Shown: positions 24,398 through 35,127 of the stretch, piece by piece
How the letters are laid out: each line of letters opens with the position of its first letter
Numbering within the stretch: the first letter of the stretch is position 1
Assembly (NCBI RefSeq): GCF_028769735.1
Contig: NC_088176.1
Coordinates: forward strand, 21,389,501 to 21,453,500
Origin: Zonotrichia leucophrys gambelii
Lineage: Eukaryota > Chordata > Aves > Passeriformes > Passerellidae
DNA length: 64,000 bases
Reading direction: 5' to 3'
Translations under genes and position numbers: made by a program
The notes under the pieces: model-generated
The model's database searches: none
What the model saw: only the letters and a program-made list of their open reading frames with translations
Told to the model about the DNA's origin: nothing

Positions 24398-24775
24398 TTA
24401 ACTCTAATGTGGTCACTGCATTACAGAATGGGTCAGGTTGGAAGGAGCCACAGTGGGTGGATCTGCTCCCACCTCCTTGCTTAAGCAGGGTCATTGTAGA
24501 GCCCTCACCACAGGAATGTGTCCAGACAGTTCTTGAACATCTCCACTGATGGAGACTCCACACCTGCTCTGGGCTATCCGTTCCAGTGTGCAGTCACCTG
24601 CACACATAGTAAAGGCATTCTTCCTCACCTTCAGGTGGAACTCTTGTGCATCAGTTTGTGCCTGTTGCTTCTTGTCCTATTGCTTGGCACCACTGAGAAG
24701 AAAGCTCCATCTTCTTGACAATCTTCCTTTAGCTATTTATATACATTAGTAAGATCCCCTCTCAATTGGTCAATT
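24398..24775 (-). mobile_element. CR1 LINE 3' end, 5'-truncated
   Basis: The plus strand reads the antisense of CR1 from its 3' end. TACAGAATGGGTCAGGTTGGAAGG is followed by CTTGCTTAAGCAGGGTCA, TGTCCAGACAGTTCTTGAACATC, GAGACTCCACACCTGCTCTGGGC, CATTCTTCCTCACCTTCAGGTGGAACTC, TTTGTGCCTGTTGCTTCTTGTCC and TGGCACCACTGAGAAGAAAGCTCC, ending at GATCCCCTCTCAATTGGTC. Every segment is in order, so identity is secure. The insert is about 380 bp. It is younger-looking than the 12.3 kb copy but still carries many substitutions. As usual for CR1 there is no poly(A) and no target duplication. Open frames of 66-103 codons here are not genes. Confidence 0.92.
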
Positions 24776-26730
24776 AGTTGGTGGCGATGCACTCTTTGTG
24801 GTTTTGTTTGTATGTGACAGGATCCCGCCAGTATGCTCAAGAGATGGCCATTACAGGACTGAAGAGTATTGTTATGTGTAAATTCCTGGACATATTGTTT
24901 AATTTCTCTGGAATATGTAGTATGGGGATGATGACAGTGTTAGAATTTGATGGCCTAATATCTGGTGTGTTTAGTTTTTGTTACTCTGAATTTATCCCTC
25001 TCTGTGGTGCACGTGTGCGTTCTCTGTCCACATGCAATGTCATCATGACAAAACTTTGGAGCCTTTGCTGTTCTTTAGAAATAGATTAAACTCCTTTTTC
25101 ATTCTTTAGGTTAATTGCCTTTTAACAGGAAGCACAAAGCTGTTGTTTATTAGAGGTTGTGTAAATAGATGGTAACATTACACCTTCATACCCAGGCCTA
25201 CAGTTGTTATGTTGCCATGGTACCTAAAAACACTCAAGAGATGCCCAGCCTAATTCTGCTGTTACTGGTCATGGCACTGACACTGATGGAGCAGTTTTAA
25301 TATGAAACTGGAAACAGACCCTTTTCTGTGGTCCTCTGAGCAGTATTCAGATAGAAAGAGAAGAGAAGCAATTTGCTGCATTTTGTGAGTTTACTAAACA
25401 AGTGGAACAGATAGACTTGAGAGCTGTGGTTGAACCAAATGAGTCAAGGAAGGGCTTTATTACTATTTGCAGGCAATAGCACTCTGTGTCCTTAAAGTTA
25501 CATGAGTGGAAAACTCATTCCCATGGGCCAGAAATGCTCTCTAAACTATAGTGTGTACCTGAATTGCTGTTGTATAAAAATGCTGCAATAGGGTTACAGG
25601 AGCCAAAGATCCCCTGTGTCAGGAATGAAACCCAAGAGGAAATATATAAATACAAATAATTCCAGTTGTAAGCATACTATTTAAATGGAAATCCAGGTTT
25701 GGTTTTATTTTGTGTCTGGCCACCATTATTACTATGGCAGTTTCTGCAGCTCGAACAGTATACTTTTAATGCAACGTGCATTAGTTGTTAGTGGAAGACT
25801 CTTAAAGTTCTATAAAATTTTCTCTTCTTTTTGAATAAGTATTTTAATGTAGAAGTAGATTGATTCATAGTACTGTTAAGCCAATTTCTTTAGGACAAGT
25901 GTTAGTGAAAGCAGCCTTTGATTCAAACGATTTCTGATAATATGTGAATGAGAAAGTCATCTTCTCAAACAGAAACTATTACATAGTAATCTTTGCAAGA
26001 TACTGTAGCAAAGGCACAGATATAACCAGACAGTATTGTAGAAGCATTTTTGGACATACTTCATGTACACCAGCAATGTTTGGTACTGTATCAGGCCAAC
26101 ATGTTAGTCAGAATCTTTGTTTTGAGGGCTAATGCCCCTCTTCTCATAAGCCAGCATCCCTAGCTAATCTAACTTCTCAAAAAAGCCTCATAAATTTGAG
26201 TCCATAGAAGCCAGCTGGAAATACCATAAAGCACAATCTTTTATTGCAAGCAGGATAAGACTGATGAAATTAGTCTGTTTCATTCTTAGCTTTCTAGAAA
26301 TTGCTTGCCTTTAGACCAATATAAAGTGTGAAAATGGATCTCTATTCAAAAGGCACCTGTTAGAAAAAAAAAGATGAATCTGAAATTTTGCAAAACTCAC
26401 CAGTACCACAATAGCTTTTGTTGGGTGATTGGGGTTTGTTTGTTTCTTTTTTTAATGTGATATCTACTATTTAATATGCATGATGGGCAAGGTCCTGTCT
26501 CATATTCCTACTTCTAAATATTGGTCATTTGTAGATTTGAGAACAGTTAGAAAAATGGAATCCAGGTGTGAAATGACTAAAGGCAGTTATTTACATTTCT
26601 GAAATATTGGCTACCTGTAAGTAATTTCAGAATATGTGAATGCAGCTGCAGGTTTTTGCAGTGGAGGTAAGAGTGTTTTAGGTAGTAGCTAAAAATGCAG
26701 TTTATCTTCCTTTTGCCTTCCCAGAGCTTG
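24776..26730. other. AT-rich non-coding stretch, no gene seen
   Basis: No exon, no repeat family and no motif cluster that I can support. Open frames are at most 103 codons, and the longest begins inside this stretch right after the CR1 and looks random. Confidence 0.5.
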
Positions 26731-26880
26731 CTGGAATTTAGATTTCTTTTTTTCATTTGGTTGGGGTTTTTGGTGGTTTTTAGTTTTAGGTTTGGTTTTT
26801 TTGGGGGGTGGTGGTAGTGGTGGGTTTTTTGATTTTGTTTGTATGTGGATTTTTTGTTTTTTGTTAGTTTTGCTTGTGAA
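26731..26880 (+). repeat. G/T-rich low-complexity tract
   Basis: About 150 bases on the plus strand consist almost only of T and G (GGTTGGGGTTTTTGGTGG, TTTGGTTTTTTTGGGGGGTGG, TGGTAGTGGTGGG). C is nearly absent. The opposite strand is A/C-rich and stays open as a low-complexity K/N/P/H-rich frame that is not a protein gene. Several G-runs of 3 or more make quadruplex formation possible. Confidence 0.85.
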
Positions 26881-28189
26881 TAGTATGGTTGTTTTGACTT
26901 AAAATTCTGTGTCATTATCTAACTTGTTGGATTGTGTTGACAGTGTGCCACTCTCCTGGGAAGGCTGGGATGCAAATTTTCTGTTGACTTACTTCAGTGC
27001 AGTTGAGAATAGCAGTCTTGCATGCAAAGGTCCATCACATACACAACCCCAGCAGGAAAAAAAAGTATCGTATGCCAGCATGGTGTGATCATCTTTATGC
27101 TCCAGCTGGTCCAACTGGCATTGGCAGTTCTGTCCTCTGACTGAATGGGGATGGAACTTGCTCTCTGTATTTCTTAATTCTTCACACTGCCTGGTATGAA
27201 TGAGATAGGCTGCCTTTTCAGTCCTGAAAAGACCTTGTTTAGCAAGATTTTATTGAGAAGTCATTGTGTAATTATTGGAGAAATGTGAGAGAATGTTGGA
27301 TCACTTGAATATTGTCAGAGGTAGGAGACATTTGAATCTCCACGTCCCACTCATAGGACTATACTGCACTGTCAACATTAGTAAGTTTGTCTCATCCTTT
27401 TTCTCTTTATTTCCAGGATCAGGTGTAAGTTTTTGTCATCTGTCTCTGGTAACTTGTCTTTTGTACTTCATGATAGGTAGAGGAAATATTTCTTTTAGCT
27501 CCCGGTACTTCAAACAATGGAGGAGAAAGTGAATCTCTGTCACACTGACTACAGTCTGTCACCCCTCAGTTTATCATGTACCTCTTTTCAGTTCAGTAGT
27601 CTCTGATTCTGTATTTGGGCAGATGCAGCATTCATTTTAAGCTTCCAAATGAGGTGAAATAGTCATTGCAGTTTAGTCAAGGGATCTATACCAAGTGGCC
27701 TGGATTATCAGTCTTTAATTTGTTCTTTTCAACCTGTTAGTGTGTGTTGCTGATAGTCGCTGATGGCTCTGACAAGCTGCATCTATTGCTATTCAGCCTG
27801 ATTTTGGCATCCTGGAAAAGCAATACAAGATGTGTATTTACCTTGCTCTCTCTGTTTCAAGTATCTCTGCAAAGCATGCACTGCTATAACATTTAGACTA
27901 TCAGATAAGCTGCTTGTTGCAATTTTTATGCCCTTTGGGTGTGTAAAAGAAATAGCAAGAAAAGAAATTGAAGCCAAGCAATAATATGTGACAATAGTTA
28001 GGATGACTTCACACTATAAATACTTTCTTCTTTTAAGGACCCTTAAATTGCATCAAGATGATAATTGTATAGTCTCCTAACTGTGTTTTACACAGTTCAG
28101 ATTGAACACCAAGGAAAGAAAAGCAGCACAGGGTTAAAGCTGAAATACTCTTTTTAAAAAATCATCCTTCCCAAATTTGCCCTAGTCTA
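26881..28189. other. Non-coding stretch, no gene seen
   Basis: No repeat or gene is recognised. At 27398-27430 a good polypyrimidine tract plus CAG is followed within 8 bases by GTAAGT, noted as a curiosity among the findings. Confidence 0.5.
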
Positions 28190-28700
28190 TATTCTATTAA
28201 TTTAACTATCCTAAAATGTTTTGTGATATGCGCCATGCTTCTAAACTGTGTAAAGGGAGATGCTCCCCCAGGCTTTCATGGAAATCATGTTTATAGTACA
28301 TGCTCCCGTTTTCTTCTCATTCCCTTAAGCAGAAAGGCCCTCACTGGTACATTTTCATTGGCAAAAATGTATACATCATTTAAGTCATTACAGGTCGACT
28401 GCTCATTTGTTACAATAAACTATATCATCCTCGCTAGGAGGCCAAAAAGAGCCTGTAGCCATGAATATACATCTTCCTGGGGTAACTCAATTCAAAGCAG
28501 CAGCATGCCACTGTAAAGTATTACTTAATTTATACTGCTAATGTTTAACATTGATTCTGTGTGGGAAAATAAGGCCCAACACATTTTGAGAACCTACATC
28601 ATTAAGGTTTAATAATTTAGACCTAGTTAATGTGATAATGAATTTACTGACATCTAAAGTGCAGTTTCAGTACTTACATTTCTAGAAATACTGACTCTGA
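28190..28700. promoter_or_regulatory. Candidate conserved non-coding block
   Basis: Unique sequence with GATATGCGCCATGC, ACAGGTCGACTGCTC, CATTTAAGTCATTACAGG, CCATGAATATACATC, CATTAAGGTTTAATAATTTAG and AGTTAATGTGATAATGAATTTAC. Homeodomain and E-box-like words are dense, CpGs are retained, and the longest frame is 97 codons. It is inferred to be a possible enhancer and was not tested. Confidence 0.28.
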
Positions 28701-28949
28701 AACTAGGTTTTTCTAGGCAGAAAATGTATATTATAGGATTGCTTCTGTAATTTACCCGTCCTCACTCTCATAAACCAAAGCATAAAATTTATCTTTAGGT
28801 TATGTTTACTAACTAGTGGAAAGCAATGCTTCTTTCATTCTGTACATCTAGTAAGCTATGCACTACTAATAGAGTTTAATAGGTTTTAAAAACTTCTTAA
28901 CTGATGGAAGCTAATTAATGTTTTTAAAATGTAGCAAAAAGAAAGCTGT

Positions 28950-29480
28950 TATTGTGGTCCCAAGTGCAACGCTTTGCTGTGAGCTCCAGACCTGCAAACA
29001 GGGAAAAGCAAATTCTCTCTGTTGCACATTTACATCTCCCCACTGCCCAGTCCCAATCAGGGCTGCTGCCACTACTCTTAGGTTGGCCTGTATCACCACT
29101 GAAGCTGTCTGACAGAATGATACGTAGGTCATTTCCAGAGCTCCGGTAGGGGGACGGGGTATTTATTTTTTAAATCTGACTTAGTGCCGTCCACCTGCCT
29201 CTCCCTCTGACCTTCCTATGTCACTGTGCAGACTGCAGCCATCTTCTACTGCCCCTGTGGGTGTCTTATATCAATCAGACTTCCTTTCAAACGGCTGAAA
29301 TAATGGGTGTCCTCCATGCGTCCGAATGTGTCAAGGCTTCTGCGATATAACTCGAAGCAGGAGTCAGGGGCACTCGGCACCTTGTGGGAGGTACTTACTC
29401 AGCAGCTTGCTGGATTTGGCCTTGTTGCAGGATGTTTCTGAATATCCTTTGCATAGTCACCTTGATTTTCTTATACAACA
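28950..29480. promoter_or_regulatory. Candidate CpG-bearing conserved non-coding block
   Basis: About ten CpGs are spread over 450 bases in an otherwise CpG-poor window (CAACGC, TACGTAGG, CTCCGGTAGGGGGACGGGG, TGCCGTCC, AACGGC, TGCGTCCGAATG, TGCGATATAACTCGAAG, CTCGGCACC). TTTCCATTT/TTATTTTTTAAAT segments are interleaved. There is no repeat match and no frame longer than 73 codons. This level of complexity and CpG retention suggests purifying selection, for example an enhancer or an unannotated untranslated exon. Confidence 0.3.
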
Positions 29481-29927
29481 CCGCTATGGGGAAGACAAAG
29501 GGAAGCTAGGTGTTCTGTAGCAGGGTTTTCCCAAACCTCTTTTCTCTCCATTTTGCTAGAAGTGACAGCAGTGAGTATGTTTGGTTGGTGTTTGTGTTGG
29601 AGGGGGCTGTATGTTATTGCTCTTTCAAGCTTCAGTAAGTCTTGGGTCTGTGATAGTCCATCGCTTACTTGAAGTTTATTGCTCAAAAGCCATTATTATG
29701 TATTACCATGATTGGATGGCTATTGCCTGATGGTGTATTGGAGCAGATTAGCAAGAGCATGACTCCTCACTTTGGGTGTCACAGGGCACCTGTAGTTTTG
29801 GGTGCTGGTCAGAGATTTCAGTGTCCATCCTCAAAGAATTTTCAGGGGCTCAAAGTAGTGTTATGTTTTCTGATGTGTTGTAGATGAGAAACCAGGTTAA
29901 TGAGGTGTTTGAGTGTTCCAGTTTTGT

Positions 29928-29941
29928 CCAGGAGAGGGCAG
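29928..29941 (+). promoter_or_regulatory. CTCF-like motif
   Basis: CCAGGAGAGGGCAG agrees with CCASYAGRKGGCRS at 13 of 14 positions, the mismatch being at position 5. It lies just outside the CR1 fragment at 29995. About one 13/14 hit is expected by chance on both strands of 64 kb, so this is only a candidate. Confidence 0.33.
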
Positions 29942-29994
29942 TTCACATTTGTCCTCGGCAGACAATTATTTTGTTCCTTAAGAATGTTGGTATT

Positions 29995-30455
29995 ATTAGC
30001 AGTATGATAGATCTGGATGTGACACTCTTCTCCATCCCACTCTGGGCTTGGCCATCCAAACAATTTTTTACCCAGCAAGCAGGCTGGGTAAAAAGCCCAG
30101 CAAGCCAGGCTGACAGCTTCTCCAGGAGAAAGCTGTACTTAAGTCTTCAGCCTTTCTCTCATCCTCCAAGTGGGTCACCCTGTCATAGGAGGAGATCAGG
30201 TTAGTCAGGCAGCACCTGCCTTTCATAAAGCCAAGCTGGCTGGGCTTGCTAGCCTGGTGCCCTGCATGTGCTCTGTGGTGGCACTCCAGATCATCTGCTC
30301 CATGACCTTCCCTCGCACTAAGGTCAGGCTGGCAGACCTGTAAGTTGCCTGGATCCTCCTTCCAATCCTCATAGACGGACAGTACATTTGCTAAATTCAG
30401 TCAACTATGACATCCTCAGTTAACCAGAACTGCTGAGAAATGATTGAAGGTGCCT
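29995..30455 (-). mobile_element. CR1 LINE internal fragment (ORF2 3' region)
   Basis: Antisense CR1 text in order: CTCTGGGCTTGGCCATCCAAACAATTTTTTACCCAG, then TTCTCCAGGAGAAAGCTG, TTTCTCTCATCCTCCAAGTGGGTCACCCTGTCATAGGAGGAGATCAGGTTAGTCAGGCAGCACCTGCCTTTCATAAAGCC, GCTCCATGACCTTCCCTC, AAGGTCAGGCTGGCAGACCTGTAAGTTGCCTGGATCCTCCTTCC, ACATTTGCTAAATTCAGTC and AACCAGAACTGCTGAGAAATGATTGAAGG. This is the reverse-transcriptase side of ORF2 just upstream of the part present at 12.3-13.25 kb. The 3' end of the element is missing, so it is a truncated or rearranged copy. A local duplication inside it is described separately. It encodes nothing functional. Confidence 0.9.
30065..30105. repeat. Lineage-specific inverted plus direct duplication inside CR1
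   Basis: The normal CR1 phrase TTTTTACCCAGC (30065-30076) is followed, after a 6-base spacer, by its exact 12-base reverse complement GCTGGGTAAAAA (30083-30094). A direct copy of CCCAGCAAGC then occurs at 30071-30080 and 30096-30105. The CR1 phrase as I know it lacks this extra 25 bases or so. The pattern is what a replication template switch or templated repair leaves behind. Confidence 0.8.
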
Positions 30456-31939
30456 GAAACATTTCTTTTTGTGTTTCTTTTTGTGTTTCAATTTCTGTTT
30501 TGTTTTGTTTTTTTTTAAATATTACCTGTAACTGTATTTGAGGAACGCTATTTGTCCTTTGCTTGTTAGAATAAAATGCCAATATGGGAAGCAAGTTTTC
30601 AATGCTGCTAGATGCCCATCAATTTAGCATATCTGAAATTATTTTCTAGACTCTCATATATCATCAGGTAGTACAGTCATTTCCATTTAAGTGCTGTGGA
30701 TCAGTGCTGTCTTAGTACACAGTACAAAGGCTGATTTTCTAACCAAATCTGATGTGCTTTGCTGTTCAGGCTGTGCAAAATGTCATTGTGCAGTGTTTTC
30801 CTGATCATGTAGGTTTCCTCTCCAATGTTATGCTCTCTGCAACCACTTTCTATTCTGTAAAAGCTCCTTTCTTCTTATTTATTGAAATTGCATTCCTTCT
30901 CCCATGTCATTAGGAGTTTTTATTTCTGGTTGAATTGAAACTTTTGTAGAGATTTTATTTCTTATTTTTGTCTTCCCCAGTTTATCTTCCTTTGCAATGC
31001 TGTTCCTTAAGTTTAGTCTGTGCCTGGTATCAACATAATGTGAGAGGCCCTTATGAGTAGTACTGCTTGCCCTGTGCCAAAGCACGGATTGACTTGCTAG
31101 GAGCTAGTGATGCAAGTAAGCTTTTTTTCATGCTACCTTGCAAAGTAGTCATATGTTTTCTAATTTCGATCTCAAATTTTATTAAGACCAAATAAGTATT
31201 TGCTTAATCTCTCCTTCATTTCCAAACACAAACTCGGCAAATTTGGAGTATCAGTTGTCCATAAGAAGCCTTTTTCTATTCACACATCCAAAATACAAAA
31301 TGACTTTGCAGCTGTCTAGAAGCTGTGCTGAATAAGTATTGTTGAATTTCCTTGGATTGGTTAAAAAGATTACTCCTTACCCCAAGTCTGTAAGGCCTGA
31401 TTACACAATGGAGGTTGCCATGTGTCTAGCCCTCAGCTGCAGTCACTCATGATCTGGTTGTTTCTGTATGACACTGGGTGATGAATATTGTTGTAAAAGA
31501 ATAACACAATGTTTGCTTTTCCTATTTGTATGCTTACTCTCTGTAGGATGGTGCTGCTTATTTGATACTTAAAACACTGAGTTATGTAGTTTGCTTCCGA
31601 AGTTGAAGACCAAATTTGTCTCTTCTTTTACCACTGTATATTGGAATCTACACCTTTGAAAGCAAGGCAATTCACCTTTGGAAGTAGAGTAGTGTGGAAG
31701 AATGGGGCTGTCAGATTCCTTGGTGGCTCTCTGAGATTGCTCCAGATGTTGCTGATGAATTTTATCTTTTTTCCTGAATTTGCTTCCTGACAGTGCTGAC
31801 AGCTGTTTTGTGACTAGTTAAAAAGTGAGCCTGAGACATCTTGCTAGAATGGATCAAGTATCATTACCGTGTACCGTATTTCAAAAGGAGAAAAATTATA
31901 CATTTATTTCAGCTAATTTTATATATGAGATGAATGTGC
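30456..31939. other. Non-coding stretch, no gene seen
   Basis: It begins with a short tandem duplication TTTCTTTTTGTG (two copies, about 30461-30486) and a T-rich patch, and continues as AT-rich unique DNA. No gene or repeat family is recognised. Confidence 0.5.
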
Positions 31940-32470
31940 TTTTCATAATGTTACACAATGTAACCATAATAACACAGCCAAGATGGTAAATTCATTTTAA
32001 TTCCACAGAATTCATAATTGGTGACATCACCAGTGGGAGCAATTGATCTCTGCTTTCCATTTGTTCTTGACTGTTTCCACTTCAGTGAATTAAAAGAATG
32101 GGGCTGTTGGGACCCCACCCTCTGCATGTTCATACAGCATATTATGCAAGAGCAATAGCCTTCAGAAAATTGCTCGTAATAGACAATGCATGCATTAAAT
32201 AAAAAAGGCAATAGTCCCCAGCCTGACTCAATATTTTAATCCTTTTCAGGTTTTTATTATACCTGATGTCTTTTTGCTCTGCGGTAGAGCTAAGGAACAG
32301 GTGTAATTCAGTGTAGTTAAATTGCATTATTTGAAATTAATGAGTTCTGTGTTTATTCTTGTAAATTAATACAGTTTCTAATAAATCAGAAGAGAACATG
32401 CACTTCTCTGTGTTGCGTGCATATTACCTCAGTGGGAATAATTAACATCTTGTGACAGAGAAGTCATATG
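31940..32470. promoter_or_regulatory. Candidate conserved non-coding element
   Basis: It has a very high density of homeodomain, POU and Sox-like words in unique sequence: TTCATAATTGGTGACATCACC, GCTCGTAATAGACAATGCATGCATTAAATAAAA, ATATTTTAATCC, GTTAAATTGCATTATTTGAAATTAATGAG, TTGTAAATTAATACAG and GGGAATAATTAACATC. TGACATCA is a CRE/AP-1-like octamer. The longest frame is 86 codons and meaningless. Together with the 16.7 kb block this is the best enhancer-like candidate in the window, but only by composition. Confidence 0.33.
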
Positions 32471-32827
32471 TCAAATCTGAGAACTTATTACCAGCCTAGT
32501 GAAAATTATGTTGCTAGTGACCTATATTGTGACCTTATTGATGTAGTTAAGTTCACTCATTCAAGATGTTCAAATCAAGTCTTGTCACTTCACAATCCTC
32601 CCTGTTCTTCAGGAAAGGAATAATAGTAATGTATCTAAAATGAACGTTACAAATCAGAGGTAGCTGATGGGGTGGACATCAATGTGTAGTATCTTTTGAA
32701 GTGTGTATAGTTATTACTCTTCCACTTTACCCCCCTGTTTTTAAAAAAAGAGTAACCAAACAATTTGTGTTGTTTAGGTTTTTCTGCTGTAATCTAGACT
32801 AGGTTAAACCATTTTTATCTGAAGGGC

Positions 32828-32838
32828 AAAAAAAAAAA
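32828..32838. repeat. Poly-A run (A11)
   Basis: A mononucleotide run of eleven A. Similar runs follow at 33007-33018 (A12) and 33421-33432 (A12). None sits at the end of a recognisable processed retrocopy. Confidence 0.9.
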
Positions 32839-33006
32839 GTCACAGTTAAGGTGTATGTTACCAGTAATTCTCAGTGGGTAGCACAAATTTCTTGTGCCCA
32901 ATTCATTCCTCTTCAAGGAGTGTCATGAAGTTGTCATCAAATCTCAAGCATTCAGCTGATTACCTTGCCAAAGAAAATCACAAAAATTAAATATGCTTTG
33001 TGGATC

Positions 33007-33018
33007 AAAAAAAAAAAA
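33007..33018. repeat. Poly-A run (A12)
   Basis: Twelve consecutive A, followed by GAGAAGAAAG. Upstream sequence was read for a retrocopy but nothing is recognisable. Confidence 0.9.
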
Positions 33019-33420
33019 GAGAAGAAAGTACTCTCTTGTGACTTCTAGGATTGGAAATACTGCTGAATTAGGAGAAATATTTAAACATTTTTGGATAGAA
33101 ATGAAAGCTGTAGAAGTCTGTAAATTGATTAAAATAACTTTTGGTCATCCTGGTTGAATTTTGCCCTTTGCTAATGCTTATGTTGATCCTAGTTGTGGAT
33201 GCTGCAGGGCACTGGTGATAGGAGATGGACTCTTTGCTCTTTAGAAGTGAGGTTAATCAGCAAATACTCTTAAGAGTTTCCTCGTGGAAGAGGAGTCTGT
33301 GCCCAAGTACAAGTGAGTAGGTTTCTGGTTAGATAGTCCACATTTTGTTGCAGTGATCCAAACCTGAAAGAAATAGAAAGTTTTAGGTTCCTGTGAAATA
33401 AGACAAAGGTCTTAATGGGG

Positions 33421-33432
33421 AAAAAAAAAAAA
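33421..33432. repeat. Poly-A run (A12)
   Basis: Twelve consecutive A after GGGG. Simple sequence only. Confidence 0.9.
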
Positions 33433-35114
33433 TCTCAAAAGTGTTTTCAGTGGTAATCAGCAGAGTAGTTAGTCATGCCCAGTAAATTCTCATGTGGATA
33501 ACTTCACATCTCTGCATGGAGACAAAAGTGCCTCTGCTTGAAGATGCCCACGTACTGAGAGTCTCCTGTGGCACAGAGCCATTTCTGAAAAGTCTCAATT
33601 CCACCAAATTCATAGGCACAGTACTGTCTGTTTTCACGTTGCAGACATTTAGCCTTCCTTTTTTGGGTACTGCTGACTTTGAAAAAAATATTTAAATGTA
33701 TGGGAAGCCTAAGGGGGTGACCTGGTTGTGCTTGGTGTGTCGTGCCTGCCAGAGTTTGCATGTGGTCTCATACAGGAGCTGCAAGGTGAGGACGGTGTTG
33801 GTTTCATGTCTTTGTGTACCAACGGAAACAATCATTGCTTTTACTAACAGCTTTGTAACTTACTTAAATACTTAGTACATAGGCATGGAAAAGCAGCGTT
33901 TCATCATTTGAACTGCACTGTTTAAGTGTTGGTGCCCCCAAGGCTGGAAAGGTGGACTTGTTTGTATTCACCCAACTGCCATGACCAACTGTGTCTACTA
34001 TAGTTGATGGAAAACTGAGCAAGAAGAGGCCACAGTGAAAGAGCCTGGGCACTAAATAGTGGAAGATGTTTTCATAAGAACTTTATGTTCCTGTGATCTC
34101 TGCTAATTTTGTAGTTGGAGATAAAGTACTAATTACGGTTTCCTTTTTTCATCCTCACTTTGATGCCTTGAGTTTTTTTTTAAAGTTGGGCTCACATTAA
34201 TGCACTTGCTGAGCTTTCTAAAGTTTTCCTTCTGAAAAATACTTCATTTTACAGTGATGCAGATGAAAAAACCATTTTATTGGTGCTGCATTTCTGCTTG
34301 CAAAAATTTTTTTCCAGTATTTCTTTGTGCAATTTAATGACAGCAGGCCATATTCCAATTTTAGTTATACAAGCTGAAATCTAGAGTAGTGCTACTGAAA
34401 CCTGTAAATCTTCATTTCCAGTTATACAGCTGATAGCTGGATACTTTTGGTGTAATATATTGGTATTGGTATTTGTATTATCATAATTTCTTAAGCATCT
34501 GCAATGTGTCTCTCCTTCTGTTCTTGTGGATGAAAGCAAGTGTATTTTCATTTTTTTCTGACTTCTCTTTCAAAAGCGTTTTTTAAAGTGGCATTGGTAC
34601 ACTCATTACCATGGACATCCATTGACTTCTCTGTCTTTGAAGGATTAATTAATTTCTTCATGTAAAACAAATGAAGTCTGTTGGGTATCATCAGCTGGGC
34701 CCTACAAGCACCAGGCTGCAATTAGATCATGAGCAAATATCCTAAAGCAGGTGGATTGTGGCCTGGATTCTTAGAAGTGGAAGTCTGCCAGCTTTCATCA
34801 TTCAGGTCTCTTCCCAGCTATTTTTGAGATGCAGAAATAATTGGAAAGACTCTTTAGAGAACCCTTTACTTTTCAGAGAACCATCTCTTAAAGACGCCTC
34901 TACAAGTATCTTTTAAACAATCTCAGTCTTACAGTTGTCTTTTGACTGGTGTCCTGACATACAGACCATTGCTGTTCTCCAGCTCCTACTCTGGGAAAAG
35001 AGACATTCTTTGTTGGGAAAGCATATAATACCATGGGCTAAGTTTCTTTGGAAATCAGAAATAAGTGTTCCTGCTGTTAGACTTGATTTTATCTGACAAT
35101 GGTGACTTTTTTCC

Positions 35115-35127
35115 TTTTTTTTTTTTT
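35115..35127. repeat. Poly-T run (T13)
   Basis: Thirteen consecutive T in a pyrimidine-rich stretch. It is not preceded on the minus strand by a recognisable retrocopy. Confidence 0.88.

Noticed and set aside
29449..29462. TTTGCATAGTCACC resembles the start of miR-153
   Set aside because: Identity ends after about 12 bases and the other hairpin arm is absent.
33007..33018. Poly-A runs at 32.8-33.4 kb as tails of processed pseudogenes
   Set aside because: No gene-like sequence or target duplication could be read upstream of any of them.
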